Shown here: positions 1 through 10,316 of the stretch, piece after piece
Layout: each line of letters starts with the position of its first letter
How positions within the stretch are numbered: position 1 is the stretch's first letter
DNA from: Apis mellifera
Taxonomy: Eukaryota > Arthropoda > Insecta > Hymenoptera > Apidae
NCBI RefSeq assembly: GCF_003254395.2
Contig: NC_037646.1
Span: 2,108,001 to 2,172,000, forward strand
DNA: 64,000 nucleotides
Direction: 5' to 3'
The notes under the pieces: model-generated
Databases searched by the model: none
Seen by the model: the letters and a program-made list of their open reading frames with translations, nothing else
What the model was told of the DNA's origin: nothing
Translations under genes and position numbers: made by a program

Positions 1-1370
1 ATATATAATTTATATATAAAAAAATATATTATATATAAAAAAATTGAAATATCAAAAACTAATTGCATTGGATTTACGCTCTTTCATTTGAAATATTTTA
101 TTTTTTATACAACATGGTTTACAAATAAATTCAAATAATATATTTCTCCTATTTTTCTTAATCACTTTAATTTTAATTAATTTTAATTATAATTAATTTC
201 TCATATTTATTTTATTGCAAGAATATACAAGAGTTTCAAGTATCCTCCATTTTTTTTTAAATAAAACTGAGAATTTATTGGAAATATTTTACTCACTAAT
301 TGTAAAATTAAACATAATTTTGAAATTATGTTTAATATTACTTATATAAATATTATTTTATTTAAAAATTACTTGGATAATGTAACACAGAAGTAAAATA
401 ATCCTAATAAAATGTCCGCAAATATACGAAAAAGTTAGTTCTACTAAAGTGAAGGATGCTCCAAACTTTTGTGCGGGAGTTACATACTACATAGTATGTA
501 GGTATACAAAATAAAGCTTCCAGTCAACAGTAGATTATTGTACAGTTAAAATTTTAGGCAATAAATACTTTTATACGAATTTTAGTCCATTCGAGGAATT
601 AATGTTCGAGTTAACTTCCTCATTGTTTGGGGATCAACTTGAACAAGAATAAAGTTTCGATTAGTTTAATCTATTAAGAAGAAAATAGTGAAATAATGAA
701 ATTCTTACATGTATAATCTTTAATTCATCAAAATTATTAGATCGTCCTAAAAATTTGTTTCTTTATTGTACAAACATTTTTTATATTTTTTTATTTTTTT
801 TAAGATAATGGTGAATGAAAATGATGAATGAAAGTTTTTTTTAAAAATGAAATATAAATCAGATTACGTATTATTAAATTATACACCATCGTTTTAAATA
901 AATAACGAAAACAATTTTTTAATAGCTTCGGACAACATGAAATAAAAAATGTGAAAATAAAAAAATTGTTGAAGTTTAAATCAGTTTATTACATGTTTAA
1001 ATTATTTCTTATACTTATATTTCTTGTTATTATTTCATATTATTATTTCTTATATTTCTTATTCATTTTTATATATATATGGATTTCGTTATAATTAAAA
1101 TTAATATTTAAAATCATGCGTGAAAATAAATAAAGTTTATAGAAAAGAATTACCTCGAATTTGAAAATTAGATATTTTTCCTGTATAACAATAATCTATA
1201 TATACACATATATATAATATTGTCAAAAAAAATTTTTAAACAATTTCATCCTAATGTCGCCCTTTTTTGATCGTAGCCTTATTTTAGAATATTTTAAAAT
1301 AAATGAGAAACAATAAAAAAAATTCTTCAAAAAAATAAATGAGTCTAGTAACAGCTTGATTTGACTTTCC
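1..1370. other. A+T-rich non-coding stretch with two perfect hairpins
   Basis: No gene is visible. The sequence is A+T-rich with short homopolymer runs. Two perfect inverted repeats stand out: 14-bp arms at 307-320 and 323-336, and 9-bp arms at 481-489 and 492-500, each with a 2-nt spacer. Confidence 0.8.
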
Positions 1371-2215
1371 TCAAATTTCCTTTTCCTTGCCGCCCAACTC
1401 GCGTCTCCATCATTAAAAAATAATCAAGTAGACTTCCCCCTCAAATTATATCCTCCTCTCTTATCCACGACTGCATCACCGCTTATTAAAAATGTACATC
1501 CCTATTGTAGTAAGTACACCGTTCATAAGAACGAGATAATACCCAATTGTGGAATACAAGTCGAGGAAGACAGATATTAGGATAATATGGTATCCCAGAC
1601 TTAAGTTCAGCTGTCCACTGAACTTTGCACCTCGTTGCACGGGATTCAGGAGGCCACGGGGGTAATTAAGGTATACGGCAAGATATAAATCAGCTAGGGA
1701 AAGGGTAGTAAGGTCCCGCAGACCGTTTATTAATTTGTAATTGCGAGAGGTCTGCGTGTAGCTTTCCGAAAATTACAGGTCTGTCGGGGCTCATTGCTAC
1801 CACGAAGATTTAGCGCTGACCAGATAGCTTCTTCCGGCTTCTTCTCTGTTTGCCACATGCATACCCCAAACGAACGACCGAAGTTTAATGTCAATAGAAC
1901 GAGCCGATTCTTTCGCACGCCACGTAGCAGGAATCTTTTGTGCTACCTGTCGATCTTCCGTGTTCCCATCGTCATCGTTATCGTGGCATGCTACATCATC
2001 GGACACGATTAACCGAATCGCTCGAACGTGACGAGTTTTATGTTTCCTGATCGTTACAGTTCGTAGCGCAGAGTGGAGAATCGGACTGCTATCGTGCAAG
2101 ATGGCCCCCTCGTGACTGCAAGATCGAGTTAATTATGCGCTAGATCGCGTTTCGATTATCGATACATGGCTATCCCGCCATTTTGATGAATCGAGAACCA
2201 CGGGTTCAATATTTC
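1371..2215. promoter_or_regulatory. GC-richer island, candidate regulatory/conserved non-coding element
   Basis: Composition shifts sharply from the flanks, with many CpG and TCG words. Both strands are open in overlapping frames (about 72 codons on + from 1794, 100 on - from 2099), which argues against a specific protein. An 8-bp inverted repeat, CGCAGACC/GGTCTGCG, spans 1717-1756 around an ATTAATTTGTAATT-containing loop. Regulatory identity is inferred from composition and motif density only. Confidence 0.4.
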
Positions 2216-2230
2216 TATTATTTCGAAGAA

Positions 2231-2640
2231 AAGATTTTTGATTCGTGAAATGATAGAATAATTATAAATATAGGAGGAATCGAGCGTTGTATAAATATAA
2301 ATATTGTAAATTTTAAGAAATATAATGCAATTATAGTTATTGCAGAATAATCGTGAGAATTTTATATTGAAATTGTTATAAATGAAAAATTTAAACCAGA
2401 GAATTTCAGTGTAAATTTTTAAATTAATATGAATTTATTGTACAGGGAAGGAATATAAGATTTTTGATTCGAGAAATAATGAAATAGTTATAAATAATAT
2501 AAAAATTAAATAATGTATCGAATAAATGTAAGTATTGTAAATTTTTGAAACAACTTTGAAACATGAGCAATTATTATCGTTATTGTACAAGAAAGAAATG
2601 TAAAATTTTTAGATGAATGTTACATGAAAATTATAAATTT
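2231..2640. repeat. Degenerate tandem repeat, 2-3 copies
   Basis: The word AAGATTTTTGATTCG recurs at 2231 and 2458 and is followed in both cases by related sequence (GAAATRATRRAATARTTATAAAT, then TATTGTAAATTTT). A further shortened copy starts near 2583, where TTGTACAAGAAAGAAATG matches TTGTACAGGGAAGGAATA at 2438. Copies are strongly diverged, so this is an old duplication. Confidence 0.5.
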
Positions 2641-3962
2641 CTATTCAATATTTTCATTATATATATTATTATTGAATAAATGAGTATATAAAATGTATAT
2701 TCATTTCTAAGGTGAAAGATGAACAAGGGTATAGTTTCATTAATTCTTTCCCATTGTATACGATTCGGAAAGCGAGAAACCGAAATGAGGTTTGGAAATG
2801 AGGTCAAGACGAGAGAATGTCATTAGATCGGTCGAGTATCTTTCATACTAATGATTATACAACTATTCGCTGCTATATAATTTCAATGCAGTATGGCATA
2901 AGCGGACTTGTATCGATTTTCCACGATGATCGAAATATTTCATAGAATTTCAATTTACTCGTTGAAATGGATGAACTGTATATCCTTTCTTCTTTCGATT
3001 TCAGTTCATTGAAACTTTTTTCATTTCCTGGTTATTTGAGAACTGAAATCACGATAAATAATAAGTACGAGATAAAATATTTTCAAAGGAAAATTACTTT
3101 TACTATTATAAATAAAGATACGAAGATTTTTATAGATTAGTACATAAAAAATATTTTCCCTAAAATAATATTTGTTTAAAAATAATATAAAATAAGATTT
3201 ATTTATTTTTTATTAAATACATATTTTTTTATGTATAATGAATTTCGTAGAAGTCTTCTTATCTAAGATAATTATATAATTAATAGAGAATCTAATTAAT
3301 AAATTCAATTATCAAAATCAATAATGTTTTATATGGATATAATTTTTCTTATTAGTAGAATAAAATTCAAGGAATTACTTCTTGAAAATTTAAATTTTTA
3401 TTTTTTTAAATATAATTTCGTAATATAATCAGATAAAATATTTATATAAGTTTTAGCATTTCATTATTTTGTTAAAAAATATTTTCAGACGAAATTATGT
3501 ACAGAATAAAAAAATATTAAAAATTTTAATTCATATAAATTTATATTGAATATATGTACGTAATCAATTATAATCTATGTACATGTAAATTTTTATTAAA
3601 ATCAGATTTTTCAAAATAAATCAACATCTTGTATATACAAATTCTCTTCAACAAGTAAAAAAAAGATATATAGCAATTAATTTTAACAAATATTTTTTGT
3701 ATTTTTACGCATATTTTTTTTTTTGGTATAATATATAGATTGTACTATCGATACTTGTTTGAAATTCAAATTTTGCTATTCATTGAAAAAAAGATTTGCT
3801 TTATATTCTTATTTTTATTTTATATACCAAGAAAGCTTATTAAGCTTATAAAGCTTTTATTAAGCATCAAACGAAAATAATTAATCTTACGAATATAATA
3901 GGCACATACAAGAAATTATAATTTAGAATTAATTTTCTATTATATTAATATTTATTTTATTA

Positions 3963-3965
<3 letters not shown>

Positions 3966-4012
<47 letters not shown>
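3966..4012. repeat. (AT)n microsatellite, about 23 units
   Basis: Uninterrupted AT dinucleotides over 47 bp. Confidence 0.97.
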
Positions 4013-4016
<4 letters not shown>

Positions 4017-4171
4017 TATACAAATATGCTTGAACTATTAATAAGAAATAGATTTACAGACCTATCTTGACGTTAAGATTTAAAGGCATTTCGTGAATGT
4101 CGTGTGTAGCTATATATCACTATGAATATGACTATTATTTTTGAAATAGAACTGACTTTATGTTGACATTT

Positions 4172-4176
<5 letters not shown>

Positions 4177-4245
<69 letters not shown>
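4177..4245. repeat. (TA)n microsatellite, about 34 units
   Basis: Uninterrupted TA dinucleotides over 69 bp, the longest simple array in the window. Perfect TA arrays of this length can extrude cruciforms and are prone to length polymorphism. Confidence 0.97.
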
Positions 4246-4248
<3 letters not shown>

Positions 4249-4690
4249 ATTTCAACAGAGATAGAAAATGATACTCATTACTTGTGGAATGTCGTCATAA
4301 AATCGTCATAAAATTGAAACGTATTTTGTGTATCAGTATAATATATAGTAACTTGTCTTAGTTATATAATGGCTGTTTTTTTTTTTTAATTGATCTTAAG
4401 AAAATAAATAATTTTTATAACATTTTTATTAACAGATATTTGAGTAATTCATTTGCTTATTTATAATATAATATTCATAATAAATTATTTAAAAAAATAT
4501 ATAATATTCATAATTAAATAAATAATTTGAAACAATCGATTAATATCTTAAATCTTCTGAAAAACAACGCAACAATTATGAAGAAATTCATTCTTCATAA
4601 GAAGAAATTCATTCATCATTCTTAATGTGATTTTGTAAATCAGTTTTATTTAATTAAATATATTTTATAATAAAATAATGAAAAATAAGA

Positions 4691-4696
<6 letters not shown>

Positions 4697-4730
<34 letters not shown>
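4697..4730. repeat. (AT)n microsatellite, 17 units
   Basis: Uninterrupted AT dinucleotides, preceded by an interrupted ATATAC segment. Confidence 0.95.
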
Positions 4731-4736
<6 letters not shown>

Positions 4737-5150
4737 ATTGTATATATTTGATGATGTTAAGAATGAAGAAATTCTTATCAAGTTTCAATTATTTTTAAAT
4801 TAATTGTATTAATCAAATAGATGTTGCTAATGTAATAATTATTATTAATGTAATATATTTTGATTATAAAATATTACAAATAAAATATAATGTTCTAAAT
4901 TCTTTAAAAAACGAATAAGAAAGATATAAGAATATCTTTCTATAATTATTATATTAAGGAAAATTATGTGTTTCTGAGATTAATAACGCATTTAGTTAAG
5001 AATTTGCAGTCGGTTTTTGTTATCTTTCACCAATTTGAACAAAAATAAATTTTAAAAAAATATAACATTTTTTTCATTTAGATTTTTATTTTCGAATAAG
5101 TAAATTAATCTTGAAAAATATTCAAGTACAAGAATTTGATTAAAAAAATA

Positions 5151-5272
5151 TAGAATAGAATTTCTTCATTTAAAAATTAATTTTGAAAGAGAATTTTCTA
5201 GTTTTTGAAATTTTGAATTTCGATCTTTCTCAAAAACGAGAATTTAAATGAAATTTTATTCTACATTTTTTA
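5151..5272. repeat. Imperfect foldback (inverted repeat)
   Basis: The left arm beginning TAGAATAGAATTTCTTCATT (5151) is matched in reverse complement by the right arm ending AAATGAAATTTTATTCTA (5272). Arms are about 48-55 bp with small gaps and about 75% pairing by eye. It may be a decayed foldback or MITE remnant. Confidence 0.45.
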
Positions 5273-5335
5273 CTTATTTTCACATGTAGAATACCTTCCT
5301 ATCAGTAATTCAATCGGAAACTAGCTTCCAATCGA

Positions 5336-5406
5336 AAATTCACTTGTTGAAAAGTTTACAAACTTGATTTAGTCGAAAACGAAGTTTCAAACAACAAAAC
5401 CTTATT
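5336..5406 (+). repeat. Dispersed repeat copy (pair with 43347-43416)
   Basis: TTCACTTGT, a short gap, GAAAA-GTT, AAA-TTGATT, then TCGAAAACGAAG and TCAAAC occur in the same order here and at 43347-43416. Similarity fades on both sides, so element limits are unknown. Confidence 0.4.
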
Positions 5407-6080
5407 TCGCTTTCTCATTTTTGTATGTAGAATCGCTCTTTGTACTATCTACCCTGATGCATGCATGTATGGAAAAGTGTTGAAAAAATTGTAATGGATT
5501 TATAGATAAATTATTTTTTAAAAATTAGATTTAATCATCATTATTTTCGTTGAACTTCTTCCATTGTTTGAATAGCAATTGATTTTCTTTATTATATAAA
5601 ATATACTATTCTTTTTAAATATGCAAAATATGTAAACATCATACCATTTTTCAAAATTATCATAAATTATTTATTTCTTTCTATTTAAATTAATTTTGTA
5701 AAATATTGTGAGTAATTGAAAAAAATTAAAAAAAGAAATTTCAATTAAAAAATTAAAAGTCACTTATTGAAAATTTTGATAAGATATAAAAATATGTTTC
5801 GTTAAAATAATGCTATACTATACATTTATAATACATAGTAATATAAAATAAATTTTATAAAATTGAAAACAATAACTATTATATAATTGTTAAATAATTT
5901 ATTTTTTTAAAATTAATCTATTCATTTATAAATCTATCAACATTTGATTGAACATTTCATATCTGCATATACAGATATCAACATATGTAATATTAACATA
6001 TTCATAAAATCTTTAAAGGATCTATTTTAAGAAATTAAAATAAATAAAAAAATTATATTAACAAAAATTTCGATTAAGAT

Positions 6081-6300
6081 TTATTTATTAAATTATAAGC
6101 AATATAAATTTGCATTGAAAGAAGCAAGACAGAATGAGCCAGATACGTGACAGAAGATAGAGACATCTCATTCTATCTTCAGCTATTTTCATCTAATACA
6201 AATTTAAATTACTTTTAACTTAGTAGAACCTTAATTTAAACTTTTGTTTAGCAATTTTCATTTTAATTCTTTCTGGAATCGATCTTCTAAAGTGTTCCAT
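6081..6300. repeat. Dispersed foldback element, copy A
   Basis: The left arm (about 6081-6138, ending AGAATGAG) pairs with the right arm (6167-6233, starting CTCATTCT) around a 28-nt loop. The right arm contains CAAATTTAAATTACTTTTAA, which pairs with the TAAATTATAAGC and AATATAAATTTG segments on the left. The right arm and about 70 bp after it resemble 57694-57800, defining a family. Confidence 0.5.
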
Positions 6301-6484
6301 ATATAACGTGAATATAACACTTATACATACATATTATATTATAATGATGTATACAAAATTTTACATTTCACATTAATCTACTTTACATTATGCTTATAAA
6401 TTGTTAATCTGCTTTACATTTCAAATATTATCATATAAAACGAATTATAATTATAATTATAGGTACGAATACAATTATTACGGC

Positions 6485-7065
6485 GGTTAATTTCTACATA
6501 TCTTAATCTAGAGATCCAATTAATGGTTTTTCTTGGGAACATTCATTTGAGGGAAAGAGAGCTTTGTGAACGAGGCACGTTGATCACCTCGCACCTTTGA
6601 TCAACGCATATAATGGTAAAAGCAGTTATTTGAATACCGCCGCGGTAGCCGATAATGCAATGAAATCTAGAAATTTAATTAAGGACCGGCATAATTTCTC
6701 GTTAGATGGGACCGTTAACAACGTTCTCGACTGCGTTTTCGCCCTTTCATTATTCACCACCGTATCACCACCTCGACACCTCGATGAAAATGTCACCGAC
6801 CTCTTCATTCTCCGCTTATATACCAGTCCTCCACACCCTTCATCTTGCCCTCGAGTTTTACTATTCGCATCCTTAATTTCTTACGCGACCGCTCACCCCT
6901 CTATATTACCGATAGTACCGCGGGTCATTCGTTTCAACGGACTTATCGATTGAAATGGTACTCCGAGTAATTACGTACTTTTATTTGCCGCGTTCTTTCA
7001 ATTTTCATCAAGATTCCTCCCGACCATTACCGTGATTGACATTTTTAATAACTGGTTAATTAAAG
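6485..7065. promoter_or_regulatory. GC-richer island with spaced inverted repeat
   Basis: Complex, CpG-containing sequence between A+T-rich flanks. A perfect inverted repeat, CGTTGATCA (6578-6586) and TGATCAACG (6598-6606), is spaced by 11 nt, so half-site centres lie 20 bp apart, about two helical turns. A 118-codon + strand frame from 6597 has a low-complexity, unfamiliar translation and overlaps an antisense frame; I treat it as chance. Confidence 0.4.
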
Positions 7066-7561
7066 GATTTATTGATTTTACGAGGAAAAATAAATTCTTA
7101 CGTGATATTAATGAATTTTTGTATATAGCGGATCGACAATTTCAAGTGCTTATAGAAATTACATAACATGAGATTTATAACTTTTGATAAAATACCAATA
7201 CACGCCTTGTTTTACATTTAATAGAAAATTAATATTTTTCAATAATTTTTTACTTTTTTCTTAAAATCGTATTAAATACTTCTTGTTTATCAAGAAAATA
7301 TAATAGAAAATAATAATAATAAATCTTTAACGTTGTAAGATTTGCATGGATAATTTTTTTGCTACTATTTTTAAAAAATAAAATATTAAAATTATTAGAT
7401 AGAAATATTAAAATTATATATTATAATAATTTCATTTAAAATAGTAAAAATATATAGTAAAAATTTGGTAGAAATATAATAATCTAGATATAGTAATTAG
7501 TCTTATTTTTATATAAATAGATATTTTAACAATATCTTCTGCAATACAGTTGTATATAATT

Positions 7562-7621
<60 letters not shown>

Positions 7622-9015
7622 ATATTTATCTATGATTTTAAAAATCCAAATTTATTAAGTAAAAATAAACATTGTTATTATAACAATTTTGTTTTTTATC
7701 ATAATATTTTAATACAATTCATTAATTTGTAGTTCTCGAAATCGAATCAAGTATACAGTACATATAATTACATCATATGTTCATTACTTATTACTTATTA
7801 TCATTTCCCATTGGCAGATAGAATCCATAATTTAGTTTGACATTCTTGTTCATTCTAATGGTACATTTCATAAAGCAGATTGATTGATAGTTCAATTTCT
7901 CGTTATATATGATTAACAATATTTCTTGCCATCTGTTTAATAACTGAAGTCTATTGATATAGTAAATTCAAATGTCATAGTTGATTTTGTTTTATATACA
8001 TATAAAAGATAAAGATTGTACATATTATACATATACATATAAATAATAATATATAATAACGATATTAATTAATTAAATATATCAGAATTAAAATATCTAA
8101 ATTAATTTATAAAAATATTATACTATATATAAATATATAAGAAACATTAAAATATTATCTAAATTACTTATAAGATGTACTAAAAATACAATACAATACA
8201 AATTGAAAAGAAGTGATTTCTCATATAAAAATGAAACTTATTAAAAGTTTATCAAATGATATTAATTAATTTTTAAATAGATATAATTTTTTATTGACAA
8301 ATTTTAATTAGATTAAAATTTTAATTGACAACAGATTATTTTGAAATATATAAAAAATAAATCGAATATATAAAATAATTTTTTTTTATTTAGAATCTCA
8401 TTCAAAAGTAAATATGAATGTTTAATTTTACAAATTTTACAAATTTTTAAATTCAATATTCTTTTAAAAATGAATCATTAAATGAAGCTGTTTCATATAA
8501 AGTAGTTAATTTCACAAATCAGTAAAATTATTATAAATAAATGTATCGTTGAATAATATTTATTACAAATATATTTAAAATTAAAACTGAGCGAAAATAA
8601 TTTGAATATTATTTCATCAATTATCTTATTATAAAAAAACAAATTGTGTATTGTAATGAACTAAACGTTAAATTTAAAACTCAACATAACATTTATAAAA
8701 CATTTTTGATAATATTAATAGAATTTTCGAAAAAATTATATCAACAATTTTCCATCTTTGATGTAAAAAATTATAATTGATAAATATAATTAATGAACAA
8801 TTTAAAAAATTAAATCAAATAATTTCAATAATTTCAATTTTTTAAACTTTTCGATAAACGAAAGAATTCTATTTTATTTGCAACAATCTAATACAACATT
8901 TTCGATTCATTTTCGATTTTTTGAACGAACTTATACCAAGCTTGTACCAAAATTTTCAATACATCCTGTGTGCGAAATGCATCACAAATGAAGAAAAAAA
9001 ATTTTTCTATTTGAT
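7066..9015. other. A+T-rich stretch, no gene seen
   Basis: Very A+T-rich with no complex island. The only clear feature is the compound microsatellite at 7563-7616. Confidence 0.75.
7563..7616. repeat. Compound (CA)5(TA)22 microsatellite
   Basis: Five CA units run directly into about 22 TA units. Confidence 0.95.
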
Positions 9016-9305
9016 GATCAAATCAACTGTGTATCGAGGCAGGTGCAGGAGAACAGCTTGCCCGATTCTCTGGTGCACCAGACAGATGTTACGGTTATGC
9101 AGCCAGCTCATCAAAGCATTACGTGGTTTACTGCGCAAACTTTGTAAGAAAAGATGGAAGAATTCGGTACAGGCGAAAAAGCCACCTTCCTTCTTATGTT
9201 TTTATAACTTGCCATCAAGTCTTAATTGAGATCATGATGAAGCATCAAAGAAAAATGACCAGCTGTATTATACGTTACCTTTATGTTCACCGCAATAGTT
9301 ATTTA
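9016..9305 (+). pseudogene. Isolated coding-like island, possible transposase relic
   Basis: A short complex island inside A+T-rich DNA. One + frame is open from about 9021 to the stop at 9306; a second encodes LVHQTDVTVMQPAHQSITWF before a stop near 9143. The segment VTVMQPAHQSI faintly resembles the TSLIQPMDQGV block of pogo/Tigger (CENP-B/jerky-like) DDE transposases, but neighbouring family motifs are not visible. TTTGTAAGAAA at about 9138-9148 could be a splice donor, so an orphan exon is the alternative. Identification is weak. Confidence 0.15.
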
Positions 9306-10267
9306 TAAGAAAGTTATTAAAACAAAGAACCGCTCGTCATGTTTCGTTTTAAGAACATTTATAAAGAGATGGAATAAAAAAAATCAGAATTGTACGATTA
9401 TTTTTTAATAGTGAAAAAAACATGTTTTTAATCTTTTGAATTTATTATGTTTTTCGTATAATTAATTTTTATTGATTTTATGTTTTTCAAAATTATATTT
9501 TTTTTCCATTTTTTAAAATATTTTTATTTTTATTATATTATTATTCCTTAATTTTTATTTTTATTATATTATCCATTGTTATATATCATATTTTTTTGTC
9601 TTGATCTTATTATAAATTTAATGTATTTTATATAAACGAGCAAATTAAGAATTTGTAAAATGATAATTTTTTTTAATTGTAATATAATCCATATTTTTTC
9701 ATCCAAAATTATTTATACTTATAGAAATATTATTTTTTAAAAACAAATATTATCTTTACTGTAAATTGCTAAACAAAAATGTACAAAATTAATGAAAATA
9801 ATTTTTAAATGGTTAAACATAATTAATAATAAAAAAAAATTTATTTCTATTCTAATTTGCATATATTTGATCATCAAGAAATTTTTTTGTCAAGATATAA
9901 TAAAATTAATTAATATGACACATTTTTGCAAATAAAATAAATTTTAAATTATTAGAATTCATTGTTAATTAAAAAAATACTATTAACTAGTATATTATTA
10001 TTAGTATATTATTATTAGATATCTATAATTGTTTTTTTTTTAAATTTATAGCACGTATACAAAATAAACGATTAATCGATTCTTTTTTAAAATATATTAA
10101 TCACTGATCAGAGAAAACAATTTCAATATTATTTCAACCGTTTGACTTGTATTCCCTGTTTTAATTAAATTTTTATGAAATAAACCAACGTGGCAGAATT
10201 TTACCTTTGATATTTGAATTATTATATCAATTATTTTGATGGCAAAAATGTATATATATATATACAT

Positions 10268-10316
<49 letters not shown>

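Larger units (their letters stand above)
2216..6484. other. A+T-rich stretch with decayed repeats and (TA)n arrays
   Basis: No gene is visible. It holds a degenerate tandem array (2231-2640), three (TA)n microsatellites, a 9-11-bp-spaced run of three AAGCTT words (3833-3856), a short hairpin with ATGAAGAA/TTCTTCAT arms (4578-4598), a foldback (5151-5272) and a copy of a dispersed foldback family (6081-6300). Confidence 0.75.
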
